From CAADGV01 sp040290295 (GTDB taxonomy: Bacteria; Bacteroidota; Ignavibacteria; UBA10030; UBA6906), in the NCBI GenBank assembly GCA_040290295.1, contig PSMW01000010.1, positions 41,895-105,894 of the forward strand: a stretch of DNA of 64,000 bases, written 5' to 3'. Below the pieces are notes generated by a model. That model made no database searches and was not told the origin of the DNA. It saw only the letters and a program-made list of their open reading frames with translations. Positions 7,149-15,842 of this stretch are shown in pieces. The position numbers and the translations under genes were made by a program. Each line of letters opens with the position of its first letter. Position 1 is the first letter of the stretch.

Positions 7149-8816
7149 ATGAAACTTTCTCGAGCAACGCGATGGCTGCTCGCCATTGCCTTTGCTTGTG
7201 CAATCTTTTGGGGATGTAACCGTAAACACCAAGCGGATGAAGCGACGGTCACGATCGCCATCGAAGGTGACGTTTTGTCGTTCAACCCGTTGTTCACCGA
7301 CGACCTCGTCTCCGCGGAAATTGCCCAGCTGCTGTTCCCTCGCCTGGTAGAGCCTGAGTTCGATTACACTCGGGGACTCCTCAGTTTTTCGCCCTTCCTT
7401 GCTTCTTCGTGGGAGTTTTCACGCGATAGTTCCGAGATTACCTTTCATCTTCGCCGCGATGCAGTATGGTCGGATGGCGTGCGCGTGACTGCGCGCGATG
7501 TGCAGTTTTCCTTCGAGTTGTATGCCGACACGGTTGTTGCCAGCGTCCGGCAAGGCGTGACGCAACACCTACGCCGGGACCGGGGACGAGTGAATGTTGC
7601 CACGAGCGTTGTACCGACCAATGATTCGACGATCGTTTTTCGATTCGAAAAGGCGGCAGCAACCCATCTCTTCGATCTCGGAGTGCCGTTGATTCCTCAT
7701 CACGTGTTGGACACAGTGCCGCGGGCACATCTACGCTCGCACCGCTTCAATACCAGTCCCATCACGTCCGGTCCTTTCTGGCTCGAGCGCCGCGTGCCGC
7801 TGCAGCAAATAGTTCTTCGAGCAAACCGTAACGGCTGGTGCGGTATTACGCCGAAGGTTGCTCGTCTCGTGTTCAAGGTTTTGCCCGAGCATCGAACGCG
7901 CATAGCGCAGCTCGCATCGGGGGAAGTCGATCTCGTCACCGGATTGCGCCTCGAAGATGCAGAGCCTTTGTCGAGGGAGGAACGAGTTGCGCTCGTCTCG
8001 ACGGTTGGGAGAGACTACGATTTCATCGGCTGGAATAATATCGATCCGCAAGCGTATCGAGCTTCGCAAGGGAAAGTCATCACACCACATCCTCTCTTCG
8101 GTTCGAAGAACGTGCGACGAGCGTTGACGATGGCAATCGACCGCACAGCGATCGTTCGTGCCTATTTGGGAAAGCATGGGCAGGAAGCCTTTGGGGGGAT
8201 TTCTCCCTTGTTCGCCTGGGCGTACAACGATACGTTGAAACCATTACCTTTCGATCCACAACGCGCTGTTCGTTTGTTGGAGATGGAGGGCTGGCACGAC
8301 GCAGACGGCGACGGTGTTCTCGACAAAGCTGGAAAGAAGTTTGCGTTCACGCTCAAGATTGCCTCGGGCAATCAACTGCGCGACGTTATCGCTACTGTTG
8401 TGCAACAGCAACTCAAAAATGTGAAAATCGACATGAACATCGAGCGCGTCGAGCGCTCGACATTTTGGAACGATCTCATCGAACGAAGGTACGACGCGTG
8501 GATCGCAGGCTTCCGTTTGCCCTTGCAGTTACAACTTGATGTATGGTGGCATTCCGATTTACAACGCTCGCCGTTCAATCTTGTCGGCTTCCGCCATCCT
8601 CGTGTCGATGAGATCCTCGAACGCGTGCGATCGTTGAATCGACAAGAGGACGGAGCAGAGTTATGGAGAGAATTTCAGGCTCTCGTCCACGATGAACAAC
8701 CCTACACGTTTCTGTTTTGGATCAGCGACCTTGTTGCTGTGAACAAGCGAGTAAAAGGCACCCATATCGGCATCTTCGGAGCGACACACAAAGCTTGGGA
8801 GTGGTACGTAGAGTGA
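7149..8816 (+). CDS. peptide-binding lipoprotein (SBP family 5)
   Basis: 555 residues, normal for the family. The N-terminus is a lipoprotein signal with lipobox FWGC (Cys23), so the protein is tethered to a membrane facing the periplasm. Family-5 hallmarks are present: EGDVLSFNPLF near the N-terminus, WEFSRDSSEITFHLRRDAVW, a DGVRVTARDVQFSF segment and FGSKNVRRALTMAIDR in the middle. It should capture peptides or similar ligands for the two permeases that follow after 37 bases. An AGGGGAG ribosome site sits very close to the ATG. A consensus promoter precedes it, so this is the first gene of the operon running to the kinase at 11038. Confidence 0.93.
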   Translation: MKLSRATRWLLAIAFACAIFWGCNRKHQADEATVTIAIEGDVLSFNPLFTDDLVSAEIAQLLFPRLVEPEFDYTRGLLSFSPFLASSWEFSRDSSEITFHLRRDAVWSDGVRVTARDVQFSFELYADTVVASVRQGVTQHLRRDRGRVNVATSVVPTNDSTIVFRFEKAAATHLFDLGVPLIPHHVLDTVPRAHLRSHRFNTSPITSGPFWLERRVPLQQIVLRANRNGWCGITPKVARLVFKVLPEHRTRIAQLASGEVDLVTGLRLEDAEPLSREERVALVSTVGRDYDFIGWNNIDPQAYRASQGKVITPHPLFGSKNVRRALTMAIDRTAIVRAYLGKHGQEAFGGISPLFAWAYNDTLKPLPFDPQRAVRLLEMEGWHDADGDGVLDKAGKKFAFTLKIASGNQLRDVIATVVQQQLKNVKIDMNIERVERSTFWNDLIERRYDAWIAGFRLPLQLQLDVWWHSDLQRSPFNLVGFRHPRVDEILERVRSLNRQEDGAELWREFQALVHDEQPYTFLFWISDLVAVNKRVKGTHIGIFGATHKAWEWYVE

Positions 8817-8853
8817 AGCGCATTTCAATTTCGTTCATCCATGTGATTCAACG

Positions 8854-9819
8854 GTGTTCAATTCGTTACCGACATATATTCTTCGTCGTTTAGGGGAGAT
8901 CTTACCATTACTGTTCGGGTTGTTGACGGTTGTTTTCTTTCTTGCCAGACTGATGCCCGGCGATGCAACCGATGCACTCATCTCGCCAACGATTCCTGCC
9001 TCGGTGCGCGAGCAGCTACGCGAGCAATTCGGACTCGATCGCCCTCTCGTCGATCAATACGTTTCATGGATACGTTCGGCGCTCAGGGGCGATCTGGGTG
9101 TTTCTTTCACGCGTGCTGAGCCAGTAACCACAGTCATTGCTGGCGTCTTGCCGAATACTCTCGTTCTCGGCGGTGCAGCGCTCCTGATCGAGGTGGTCTT
9201 AGGAGTGCTTTTGGCGCTTCCGGTTCTTTGGCTACACGGGACGAGGCGCGAACAACTCTTGTCGCGTTTGCTCTTGGGGGTGTATGCCATTCCGTCCTTT
9301 TGGATCGGGATGATTTTGCTGATGGTGTTTTCCTATTGGTTGGGTTGGTTCCCATCTTCGCAAATGTACTCATCGGATCAATACGGATCATTCTCGAATT
9401 TGATTGCCCATCTCGTCCTGCCCGCGCTCACCATCGCGATTCCCGCAGCAGCAGCGCTGGCGCGTTACATGCGATCGAGCCTGCAGAATGTGCAGCGACA
9501 GGAGTTCGTCCTCTTTGCCCGAAGCCTGGGTTTGCCCCGCACAAAGATTGTTCGTTCCTACATTTTGCCGAATGCTGCATCGCCACTCATCGCTTTAGCA
9601 GGAGTGGAGTTCGGCGTTCTGATGACGGGTGTTCTCGTGACCGAGACGCTGTACTCTTGGCCCGGCATGGGGCAACTTACCGTACATGCCATTTTTGCTC
9701 GCGACTATCCTCTCATTATGGGGTGTGTCCTGGTAGCTGGGGTGGTCGTCGCAATCGGTAACCTGGCGGCGGATGTGGCGAACGCGATACTCGATCCACG
9801 CCTTCGCTTTACACGATGA
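8854..9819 (+). CDS. peptide ABC transporter permease (OppB/DppB type)
   Basis: 321 residues from a GTG. It opens with the typical OppB start (YILRRLGEILPLLFGLLTVVF, then FFLARLMPGD), has six hydrophobic segments and carries the EAA-loop signature EFVLFARSLGLPRTKIVRSY in the cytoplasmic loop that contacts the ATPase. The DPRLRF C-terminus is typical. Integral inner-membrane half of the import channel; partners are the OppC-type permease 7 bases downstream and, presumably, the ATPases encoded at 1631-3229. Confidence 0.94.
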   Translation: MFNSLPTYILRRLGEILPLLFGLLTVVFFLARLMPGDATDALISPTIPASVREQLREQFGLDRPLVDQYVSWIRSALRGDLGVSFTRAEPVTTVIAGVLPNTLVLGGAALLIEVVLGVLLALPVLWLHGTRREQLLSRLLLGVYAIPSFWIGMILLMVFSYWLGWFPSSQMYSSDQYGSFSNLIAHLVLPALTIAIPAAAALARYMRSSLQNVQRQEFVLFARSLGLPRTKIVRSYILPNAASPLIALAGVEFGVLMTGVLVTETLYSWPGMGQLTVHAIFARDYPLIMGCVLVAGVVVAIGNLAADVANAILDPRLRFTR

Positions 9820-9826
9820 GAAACAC

Positions 9827-11041
9827 ATGACACGAGCGAGTTCTCCCATAGCGCTGATTGGCCTTGCGATCTATCTACTCCTCACCTTCATGCGATACGA
9901 GGTGATCGGGGCGAGCCTTATCTCGATGGCAACGTGGGGTGCAATGCTTCTCGTCGATCCGTTTTCTGCAGGAGAGAAATGGCAGTTCGAATTGGTTGAG
10001 TATTGGATAGCGGCGGTCATTTGGGTGGCAGGCGGACTGCATTTGGTACGCTCACTCGTTCGTCGTCCGAACGGACGCCAACGATTGCGGACTGCAGAAG
10101 CTTTGCTCATCGGTATAGGCTTCGCGGCGCTCACGGCTCCTTTTGTTGCGCCTGTCAGTCCTGTGGTCCAAGGCGATCTGTTGACAACGCGACTGCTGCC
10201 TCCAGTGTCGTTCGGAATCTGCATCACGACAACAGAACCGCTCGATACCCTTCACAGCGGAGGTTGGATTGCGGATGCGTTTGCCGCATCTTCGCGCATT
10301 CTGGTTCATCGATCTGAAAAAGTTTTTGCCCGTGCTGATGGATCGTCGTTGCATGGTGAGGGACATTCGATTGCACGCCCCATCGTTTTTCTGTTCGGTA
10401 CGGATGACAGTGGACGCGACGTTTTCAGCAGAGTGATCTTCGGTGCGCGCGTGTCGATGGCTATCGGTTTGGCGGCAGCGCTCGGCTCGGTGCTCATCGG
10501 GGCGTCCATGGGGTTCGCGGCAGGCTTGGGCGGGCGTGTCCTCGATACCATCCTGATGCGCTTCACGGACCTCATGCTTTCGATTCCCAGTTTGTTTCTG
10601 GTTGTCGGAGCCCTGGCGTTCCTCCCATCCTCTCTCGTCACCGTGATTCTCATGCTCGCGTGGACGGGATGGATGGGCATAGCCCGACTCGTTCGCGCGG
10701 AAGTCCTTCGCCTGCGTGAGCAGGAATTTGTTCTCGCAGCAAGGCTTCTTGGTCACTCATCGCTGCGAATCCTCTTTCGCCATATCGTCCCTCATGTGAA
10801 AGACCTGCTGCTGACAGCAGCGATGTTGCAGTTTGCAGGAGCTGTGCTTGCGGAAGCGTCGTTGAGCTTTTTGGGACTTGGTGTGCAACCGCCGACACCG
10901 AGTTGGGGTAACCTGCTCGGGCAGGCGTTGGCGTACATTCGTAACGGATGGTGGTTGAGCATTTTCCCGGGTGGAGTGCTTGCCGCAGTACTCATTGCTT
11001 TGTTCCATGTCGCTGAACGTCGAACGGGAGCCTCTCTGTGA
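9827..11041 (+). CDS. peptide ABC transporter permease (OppC/DppC type)
   Basis: 404 residues from the ATG at 9827 (MTRASSP), 7 bases after the OppB stop; upstream in-frame codons lie inside oppB. The C-terminal 220 residues are the transporter fold: LFGTDDSGRDVFSRVIFGAR, the EAA loop EVLRLREQEFVLAARLLG and ASLSFLGLGVQPPTPSWGN. The N-terminal 150 residues are longer than in E. coli OppC and contain extra membrane segments (LIGLAIYLLLTFMRYEV, IAAVIWVAGGLHLV). The TGA stop overlaps the GTG start of the kinase gene (GTGA), which implies translational coupling. Confidence 0.93.
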   Translation: MTRASSPIALIGLAIYLLLTFMRYEVIGASLISMATWGAMLLVDPFSAGEKWQFELVEYWIAAVIWVAGGLHLVRSLVRRPNGRQRLRTAEALLIGIGFAALTAPFVAPVSPVVQGDLLTTRLLPPVSFGICITTTEPLDTLHSGGWIADAFAASSRILVHRSEKVFARADGSSLHGEGHSIARPIVFLFGTDDSGRDVFSRVIFGARVSMAIGLAAALGSVLIGASMGFAAGLGGRVLDTILMRFTDLMLSIPSLFLVVGALAFLPSSLVTVILMLAWTGWMGIARLVRAEVLRLREQEFVLAARLLGHSSLRILFRHIVPHVKDLLLTAAMLQFAGAVLAEASLSFLGLGVQPPTPSWGNLLGQALAYIRNGWWLSIFPGGVLAAVLIALFHVAERRTGASL

Positions 11042-14000
11042 TCAACTATCGATTCAAGATTATCAACAAGTTGGGCGAGGGAGGAAGCGGTGAGGTCTTC
11101 GAGGTCGAGGATACGCTGCGAGACAATCAACGGCTCGCGATGAAGGTGCTTCACAGCATCGATCACACAGGGGAAGCAACTGAAGAAGCGTTTCGCAACG
11201 AGATCACGCGCCTGCTCGAGTTGTCGCACCCTAATCTTATCCGCATTTTCGATTTCGGCACGATACGGCACGCAAGTGAGGATCGCTTCCTGCGGAGAAA
11301 ATTCTTTACGATGGAGTTTCTCAGCGGTACCGATACGCTGACGTGGATTGCCCATCGTGTGGAACGAGAGCGTCGAGAAGAGATGCTCGAGCTGTTAATG
11401 TTGCAAACGCTCAGCGTGCTTGCGTACGTGCATCGTGAAGGGATCATCCATTGCGATGTCAAGCCGCAGAACTTGCTGTTGGCAGACGAAAGTGAAGCGG
11501 AGGAGTTGCCCGTGGTCAAGCTTATGGACTTTGGATTCAGTTCGAAGTACAACGACGTGCTTGATCACCCCATACGCGGCACCTTGGAATACACCGCACC
11601 GGAACTGTTGAGTGGCGAGACATTCGATCATCGCATTGATTTGTACTCCCTTGGTGCCACGTTCTTTCACCTGCTGGAAGGCAGATGTGCGTTCGAAGCG
11701 CGTCACCCGATCGAGCTTGCAAAAAAGATCGTGAGTGAGGAGGTGTCTTATGCATCGGACTCTCCGTTGCAAAGTGTCATACGCGGGCTTATGGAGAAGG
11801 TGCCCGCACGCCGTTTCCCGACGGCGGAGGCTGCAGCGCGAGCGCTTGTCGAAAAAAGACCTACCCTCGTTCCCATCTTCGAATCCTACTTTGGGTTCGC
11901 GCGCCGTCCCAAGTTTGTCGGTAGAAAGAAAGAGTTGAAGACGCTGTGCGACGCGATCGGTGTCTTGAAGGGTGGGTCCTTCAATGACCAACCTACCGCA
12001 GTGGTCATCACGGGACCTGAAGGAATCGGCAAGACCTCATTGCTTCGCGAAGCAGTGAAATCCGCGCGCTTCAATGATGTGCCGGTGTATGAAATGACAC
12101 CCCTTTCGCGCGATGTACCGTTCAACGCGATTGCTGCGATCGTTCCTTTTCTTTCGAGCGATGTACGGTCACACTCAGAACAAGGAAATGACCTCGTGCA
12201 TCGATATACACCGACGTTGGGTTTGACCGCGCCCGAAGGGATCCGCTTCGGGGCATGGGGGGAGCAACGAGATCTGTTTGTGGAAATTCTCTCACGGTTT
12301 CTCGATGAGTGCAGCGCCGTCTTTCCGTACGTGATCGTTGCGGACAAGGTGAATGCTGTTGACGAGGAATCTCTGCGTGTTTTGCGTATGGTGTTGAGAG
12401 AAGCTCCGCGTGGAAGATTGCTCGTCCTGGCTGCAGAAGCGGGAGAAACATCGACGGCATTAGCCTCCGAGTACGCTTTGCACATGACTCTTCGTGAACT
12501 CGATGCCCGGGACGTTGCAACGATGAGTGAATCGGTGATGGGTTCCGTTCCAGCGATCGAGCAAGTAGGCTCAGCGCTGTTCGCGCTCTACGGCGGCACG
12601 CCGATCATCGTGGTCGAAGCGTTGAATGCGCTCCTGCATCTCATACCTGTCGAAGAGCTGCAACACGTGGAGTCTGCGCAGGTCCTTATCCAGAAACTGA
12701 ACTCGACGTTGCCGAAGGATATCGACGAATTTCTTCTGGCGCGATTCCGCAGGCTGAGTACCGAGCGCCAACTTCTCCTTAGGGTCCTCGCTTGTTTTCA
12801 ATATCCCGTCTCGTTGGAGGTGCTCTACCACATTCTACCCTTTCATCCCGCACGCTTGAATGGCCATGTCCGATTCCTACGTCTCGATGGATTTCTCGGT
12901 AGTGCGGACACCGATCGGGTTGTGTACATCCGGCTCCGCAGGTTGAAAGAGGCAATCTATGCCATGACCGGTGCGGAACGGGTGGACCTTCACATGATGA
13001 TCAGTACGACGCTTGAAGAGAAGTTTGCACAGCATGACTTCATGATGCTCCAAGAGCTGGCATATCAACATGCGGCGGCGGCACTTCCCGCGAAAGCGGC
13101 ATTGTGGTACGAACGAGCTGCGGACGCAGGCGCCGAACAATATGTTCTCCAACGTTCGCTGCAGTTGATAGAGGAAGCGATACGACAAGCACAACAAGCC
13201 GGGCTTGACGAATCGTTGCGGCGGTTGAAGGTCAAGATGGTGACGCTGTTCTATCGCGCAGCGATGTATCGAGAAGCCGTCGAATGGGGAACGCGAGTCG
13301 TGCAGGAACAAGACATCAAACCTGCGCGCCGAGCAACGGTCTTCAAGTACATGGGTATGGCACTTTCACGTCTGGGCGATACCGAGAAGGCAGAGGAGTA
13401 TATCAATCTGGTCTTGCAAGTCTCGGGCGATAGGGCTAAACAGTTAGAATTACGTCAGGAGCTTGTGGGGGTACAGATCGCCGCCGGGCACTTCAAGAAA
13501 GCGGAAGAGGAAAGCCTAAAGCAACTCGAGATCGCGCAACAGTTAAGCAATGCTCGTTTGCTCGGCGTGATCTACACCGACCTCGGTATCGTGAATTTCT
13601 TTCAGGATCGATTCGACGAAGCGGTGCATTATTTCAGCGAAGCGTTGAAGCAGTATGAACTCGTCAACGAACAGGGGAATGTCGTCAACGCGATCAACAA
13701 CATCGGCAACGCTTTGAGTGCAAAGGGGGAGTATGCACAAGCAATTGAATACTGGCAACGTGCATTGAAAGCAAGCCTCGACTTCGGAACGTTGAACCAG
13801 CAGGCGCAGATTTACAGTAATCTTGGTATCGCATACGTGCACCTGAAGGATTATCGACTCGCCAAAAAATATTATGACAAAGCAATCGAATTATGCAAAA
13901 GGACGGGATCGACAGTAAATCTTGCTGCTGTCTTAACAAATCTGGGTGAGCTCCATTTTGCCGAAGGCGAATATGAGAACGCTCTTCATACCTGGCGAGA

Positions 14001-14730
14001 AGCAAAACAGGTCGCGGAGATGATTCATCATCCTTATTTGACCTCTGAAATTGCCTTGCACTTTGTCGAACTGTATTCACGCCTTGGAGATACAAAAGAA
14101 ATGGAGGCGCATGCTCTGGTGGCTTCGAGGCTCATCCAAGATCAGAAGCTAGATTTCTTGCTCCCCAAATTATGGTATCTCCATGGCCTTTGCGAGCTAA
14201 GGAAAGAAGATCATACGGCTGCTAGGCATGCGTTTCGGCGCGTGCTGGACTCGCCCGTAAGTGGGAGTAAACAAGACCTTACGTTGCTTGCCGCGATCCG
14301 GTATGCTGAATCCCTTTTTCAAGGAGGGGATGGACACCAGGCGGTTGAAAAACTCTACGCGCTACGGAAGAGCTTCGATCCCCAAAAGTTTCCCGCGATT
14401 GCGGCTGAACTTGAGTATGTCCTCGGTGTTATTGCAAGCGTGAAGCCCGACCTTGTCAATGAAAAGGCGATTATGTTTTTTAAGCGTGGCATGGATGCTA
14501 TCGCGAAGGAGCCGGTGACCGAAACCACCTGGAAACTTGCCTACGCCCTGGCACATGAATATTACGAGCGCGGGCAACTGGAGAAGGCACGCGAATTTCT
14601 GGTCAAGACGCGGATTGTCCTCCAGTTCTTCCTGTCTCATTTTAAGTCGCAAGAACTCCGAGAGCGCTATCTCTTGGATGAGCACAAGGACAAAGTCTTC
14701 GCGACCATTGAATCCATTTTAGGTCATTAG
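11038..14730 (+). CDS. Ser/Thr protein kinase - NTPase - TPR signalling protein
   Basis: 1230 residues. Residues 1-270 are an Hanks-type kinase: glycine loop KLGEGGSGEV, ATP-binding Lys36, catalytic loop IIHCDVKPQN (D140; HCD instead of HRD) and metal-binding DFG at 164. Around residue 325 a second nucleotide-binding domain begins, with Walker A GPEGIGKTS and hydrophobic strand YVIVADKVNAV, as in PknK/STAND-like ATPases. From about 690 to the end are helical TPR units (ALSRLGDTEKAEEYINLVLQ, IGNALSAKGEYAQAIEYW, NLGIAYVHLKDYRLAKKYYD). No DNA-binding domain is seen, unlike PknK. The start codon overlaps the stop of the permease gene, so the kinase is made together with the peptide importer and may report on transport or act on envelope signalling. 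Probably cytoplasmic: no signal or membrane segment. Confidence 0.92.
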   Translation: MINYRFKIINKLGEGGSGEVFEVEDTLRDNQRLAMKVLHSIDHTGEATEEAFRNEITRLLELSHPNLIRIFDFGTIRHASEDRFLRRKFFTMEFLSGTDTLTWIAHRVERERREEMLELLMLQTLSVLAYVHREGIIHCDVKPQNLLLADESEAEELPVVKLMDFGFSSKYNDVLDHPIRGTLEYTAPELLSGETFDHRIDLYSLGATFFHLLEGRCAFEARHPIELAKKIVSEEVSYASDSPLQSVIRGLMEKVPARRFPTAEAAARALVEKRPTLVPIFESYFGFARRPKFVGRKKELKTLCDAIGVLKGGSFNDQPTAVVITGPEGIGKTSLLREAVKSARFNDVPVYEMTPLSRDVPFNAIAAIVPFLSSDVRSHSEQGNDLVHRYTPTLGLTAPEGIRFGAWGEQRDLFVEILSRFLDECSAVFPYVIVADKVNAVDEESLRVLRMVLREAPRGRLLVLAAEAGETSTALASEYALHMTLRELDARDVATMSESVMGSVPAIEQVGSALFALYGGTPIIVVEALNALLHLIPVEELQHVESAQVLIQKLNSTLPKDIDEFLLARFRRLSTERQLLLRVLACFQYPVSLEVLYHILPFHPARLNGHVRFLRLDGFLGSADTDRVVYIRLRRLKEAIYAMTGAERVDLHMMISTTLEEKFAQHDFMMLQELAYQHAAAALPAKAALWYERAADAGAEQYVLQRSLQLIEEAIRQAQQAGLDESLRRLKVKMVTLFYRAAMYREAVEWGTRVVQEQDIKPARRATVFKYMGMALSRLGDTEKAEEYINLVLQVSGDRAKQLELRQELVGVQIAAGHFKKAEEESLKQLEIAQQLSNARLLGVIYTDLGIVNFFQDRFDEAVHYFSEALKQYELVNEQGNVVNAINNIGNALSAKGEYAQAIEYWQRALKASLDFGTLNQQAQIYSNLGIAYVHLKDYRLAKKYYDKAIELCKRTGSTVNLAAVLTNLGELHFAEGEYENALHTWREAKQVAEMIHHPYLTSEIALHFVELYSRLGDTKEMEAHALVASRLIQDQKLDFLLPKLWYLHGLCELRKEDHTAARHAFRRVLDSPVSGSKQDLTLLAAIRYAESLFQGGDGHQAVEKLYALRKSFDPQKFPAIAAELEYVLGVIASVKPDLVNEKAIMFFKRGMDAIAKEPVTETTWKLAYALAHEYYERGQLEKAREFLVKTRIVLQFFLSHFKSQELRERYLLDEHKDKVFATIESILGH

Positions 14731-15177
14731 GCTAGCCAGGGTATCCTTCAGACCTTCGAGAAAAAAAACAGACTACAGCTTTCATGGGTGCCCGAAGGCA
14801 AGAATATCCGACAAGTGGAGATTGTTGCCAACGAACCGATCGAGGCACCTCCGAGCATCTCACTCCGCGAAGTGATTCTCTTCATTCGCTTCCGCACTCA
14901 TCCTATCAAGACTCGATCCGAAAGGATCGTACATGGGAGTCGCTTTCTGTAGCGAGTTGCCCGGTTTGTTGCAACATCTTCAACCGCTTTCTACATTTTA
15001 TTATCCGCATTCACCGATTGATTTGCTGAATTCCGTCTTGATTCTCCGATCCGTCACTGTGGCACGAAGATAGCTGAAATGCTGTTGCCCGTATCGTACG
15101 GTATCCCCCCACACTGTCGGTACCGGCAGCCTGGTACTCATATTTTTCCCTTTACGATCTACAAGAATAGAGGAAGC
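14731..15177 (+). other. 447-bp intergenic stretch with residual open frame
   Basis: No gene I can assign. The kinase frame continues open for 73 codons after its TAG stop (14731-14949), reading LSWVPEGKNIRQVEIVANEP and then ISLREVILFIRF before a TAG at 14950. This could be a former C-terminal extension or chance. From 14953 to the ribosome site of the next gene I see only leader sequence. Confidence 0.4.
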
Positions 15178-15762
15178 ATGCTTACGTCTATTCGAAGTGC
15201 AATGCATTCAGTGATTCTTGTGACGGTTTTGGTGGTGAGTGCGCTCATAGGTTGCCAGAATCACGAAAGAGGGTCAACGATACTCGAAGAGCCGACACAG
15301 GCTTCGCAGACGAACCAACGTGTTGCGACGACGATGCCTTCGAAGAATCCTGTTCTCGATTCCCTTATCGGAGTCTCTGCGGCGATCGTCGAACCCCTTG
15401 TAGGAGCAACAATCGATGTCGGTGGGTGTTCATTCCGCATTCCTCCACGTGCAATCGGCACTCCAACGTTCATCAGTTTCGCTATATCGAAAGGTAATCC
15501 ACCTGCTGGTCTGCACAACATGCCGAAGCGTCTCTTCCGGTTTCATCCAGAGGGGCTTATCTTTCTCCAGAACTGCGAATTGGTTGTGCCTTTCAGTGCC
15601 TTGGAACTTGGATCGATCGATCCTTCGACTCTGAGCTGCTGGTACTACAATCCTGTCACCCGAACGTACGAGCCAGAGCCGACCGTTGTCGATCTACAGG
15701 CGCAGCGGTATGTCGTTCAGATCAGGCACTTCTCGATCTATGGATTTGGTAGGGCGCAATAG
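15178..15762 (+). CDS. lipoprotein with ZU5-like beta domain
   Basis: 194 residues from the ATG at 15178, chosen because GAGGA precedes it by four bases and because a lipoprotein signal starts there (hydrophobic VILVTVLVVSALIGC, Cys26). After a Thr/Gln/Ser-rich linker comes a beta-rich domain: VEPLVGATIDVGGCSFRIPP, then TPTFISFAISKG, LFRFHPEGLIFLQNCELVVP and a final HFSIYGFGRAQ. This order (stiff strands, PEG, then an HFS-aromatic ending) is that of ZU5-like lipoprotein domains. The last seven matching residues, SIYGFGR, also occur in every unit of the repeat protein at 3499. It sits directly before the first GAF kinase on the same strand (80 bases) and might be its envelope partner; that is inference. 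Confidence 0.75.
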   Translation: MLTSIRSAMHSVILVTVLVVSALIGCQNHERGSTILEEPTQASQTNQRVATTMPSKNPVLDSLIGVSAAIVEPLVGATIDVGGCSFRIPPRAIGTPTFISFAISKGNPPAGLHNMPKRLFRFHPEGLIFLQNCELVVPFSALELGSIDPSTLSCWYYNPVTRTYEPEPTVVDLQAQRYVVQIRHFSIYGFGRAQ

Positions 15763-15842
15763 ATCCGACGTGACACCAGATGTAAACTGAACGCCAACGT
15801 GTGCCGATACCTTGAAGGCACAACTCAGGAGCCAACACATAC

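Noticed and set aside
15060..15100. GGCACGAAGATAGC ... GTTGCC resembling the 3' part of a c-di-GMP-I riboswitch
   Set aside because: No GACGCAAAG core or 5' strand upstream; similarity limited to about 15 bases.
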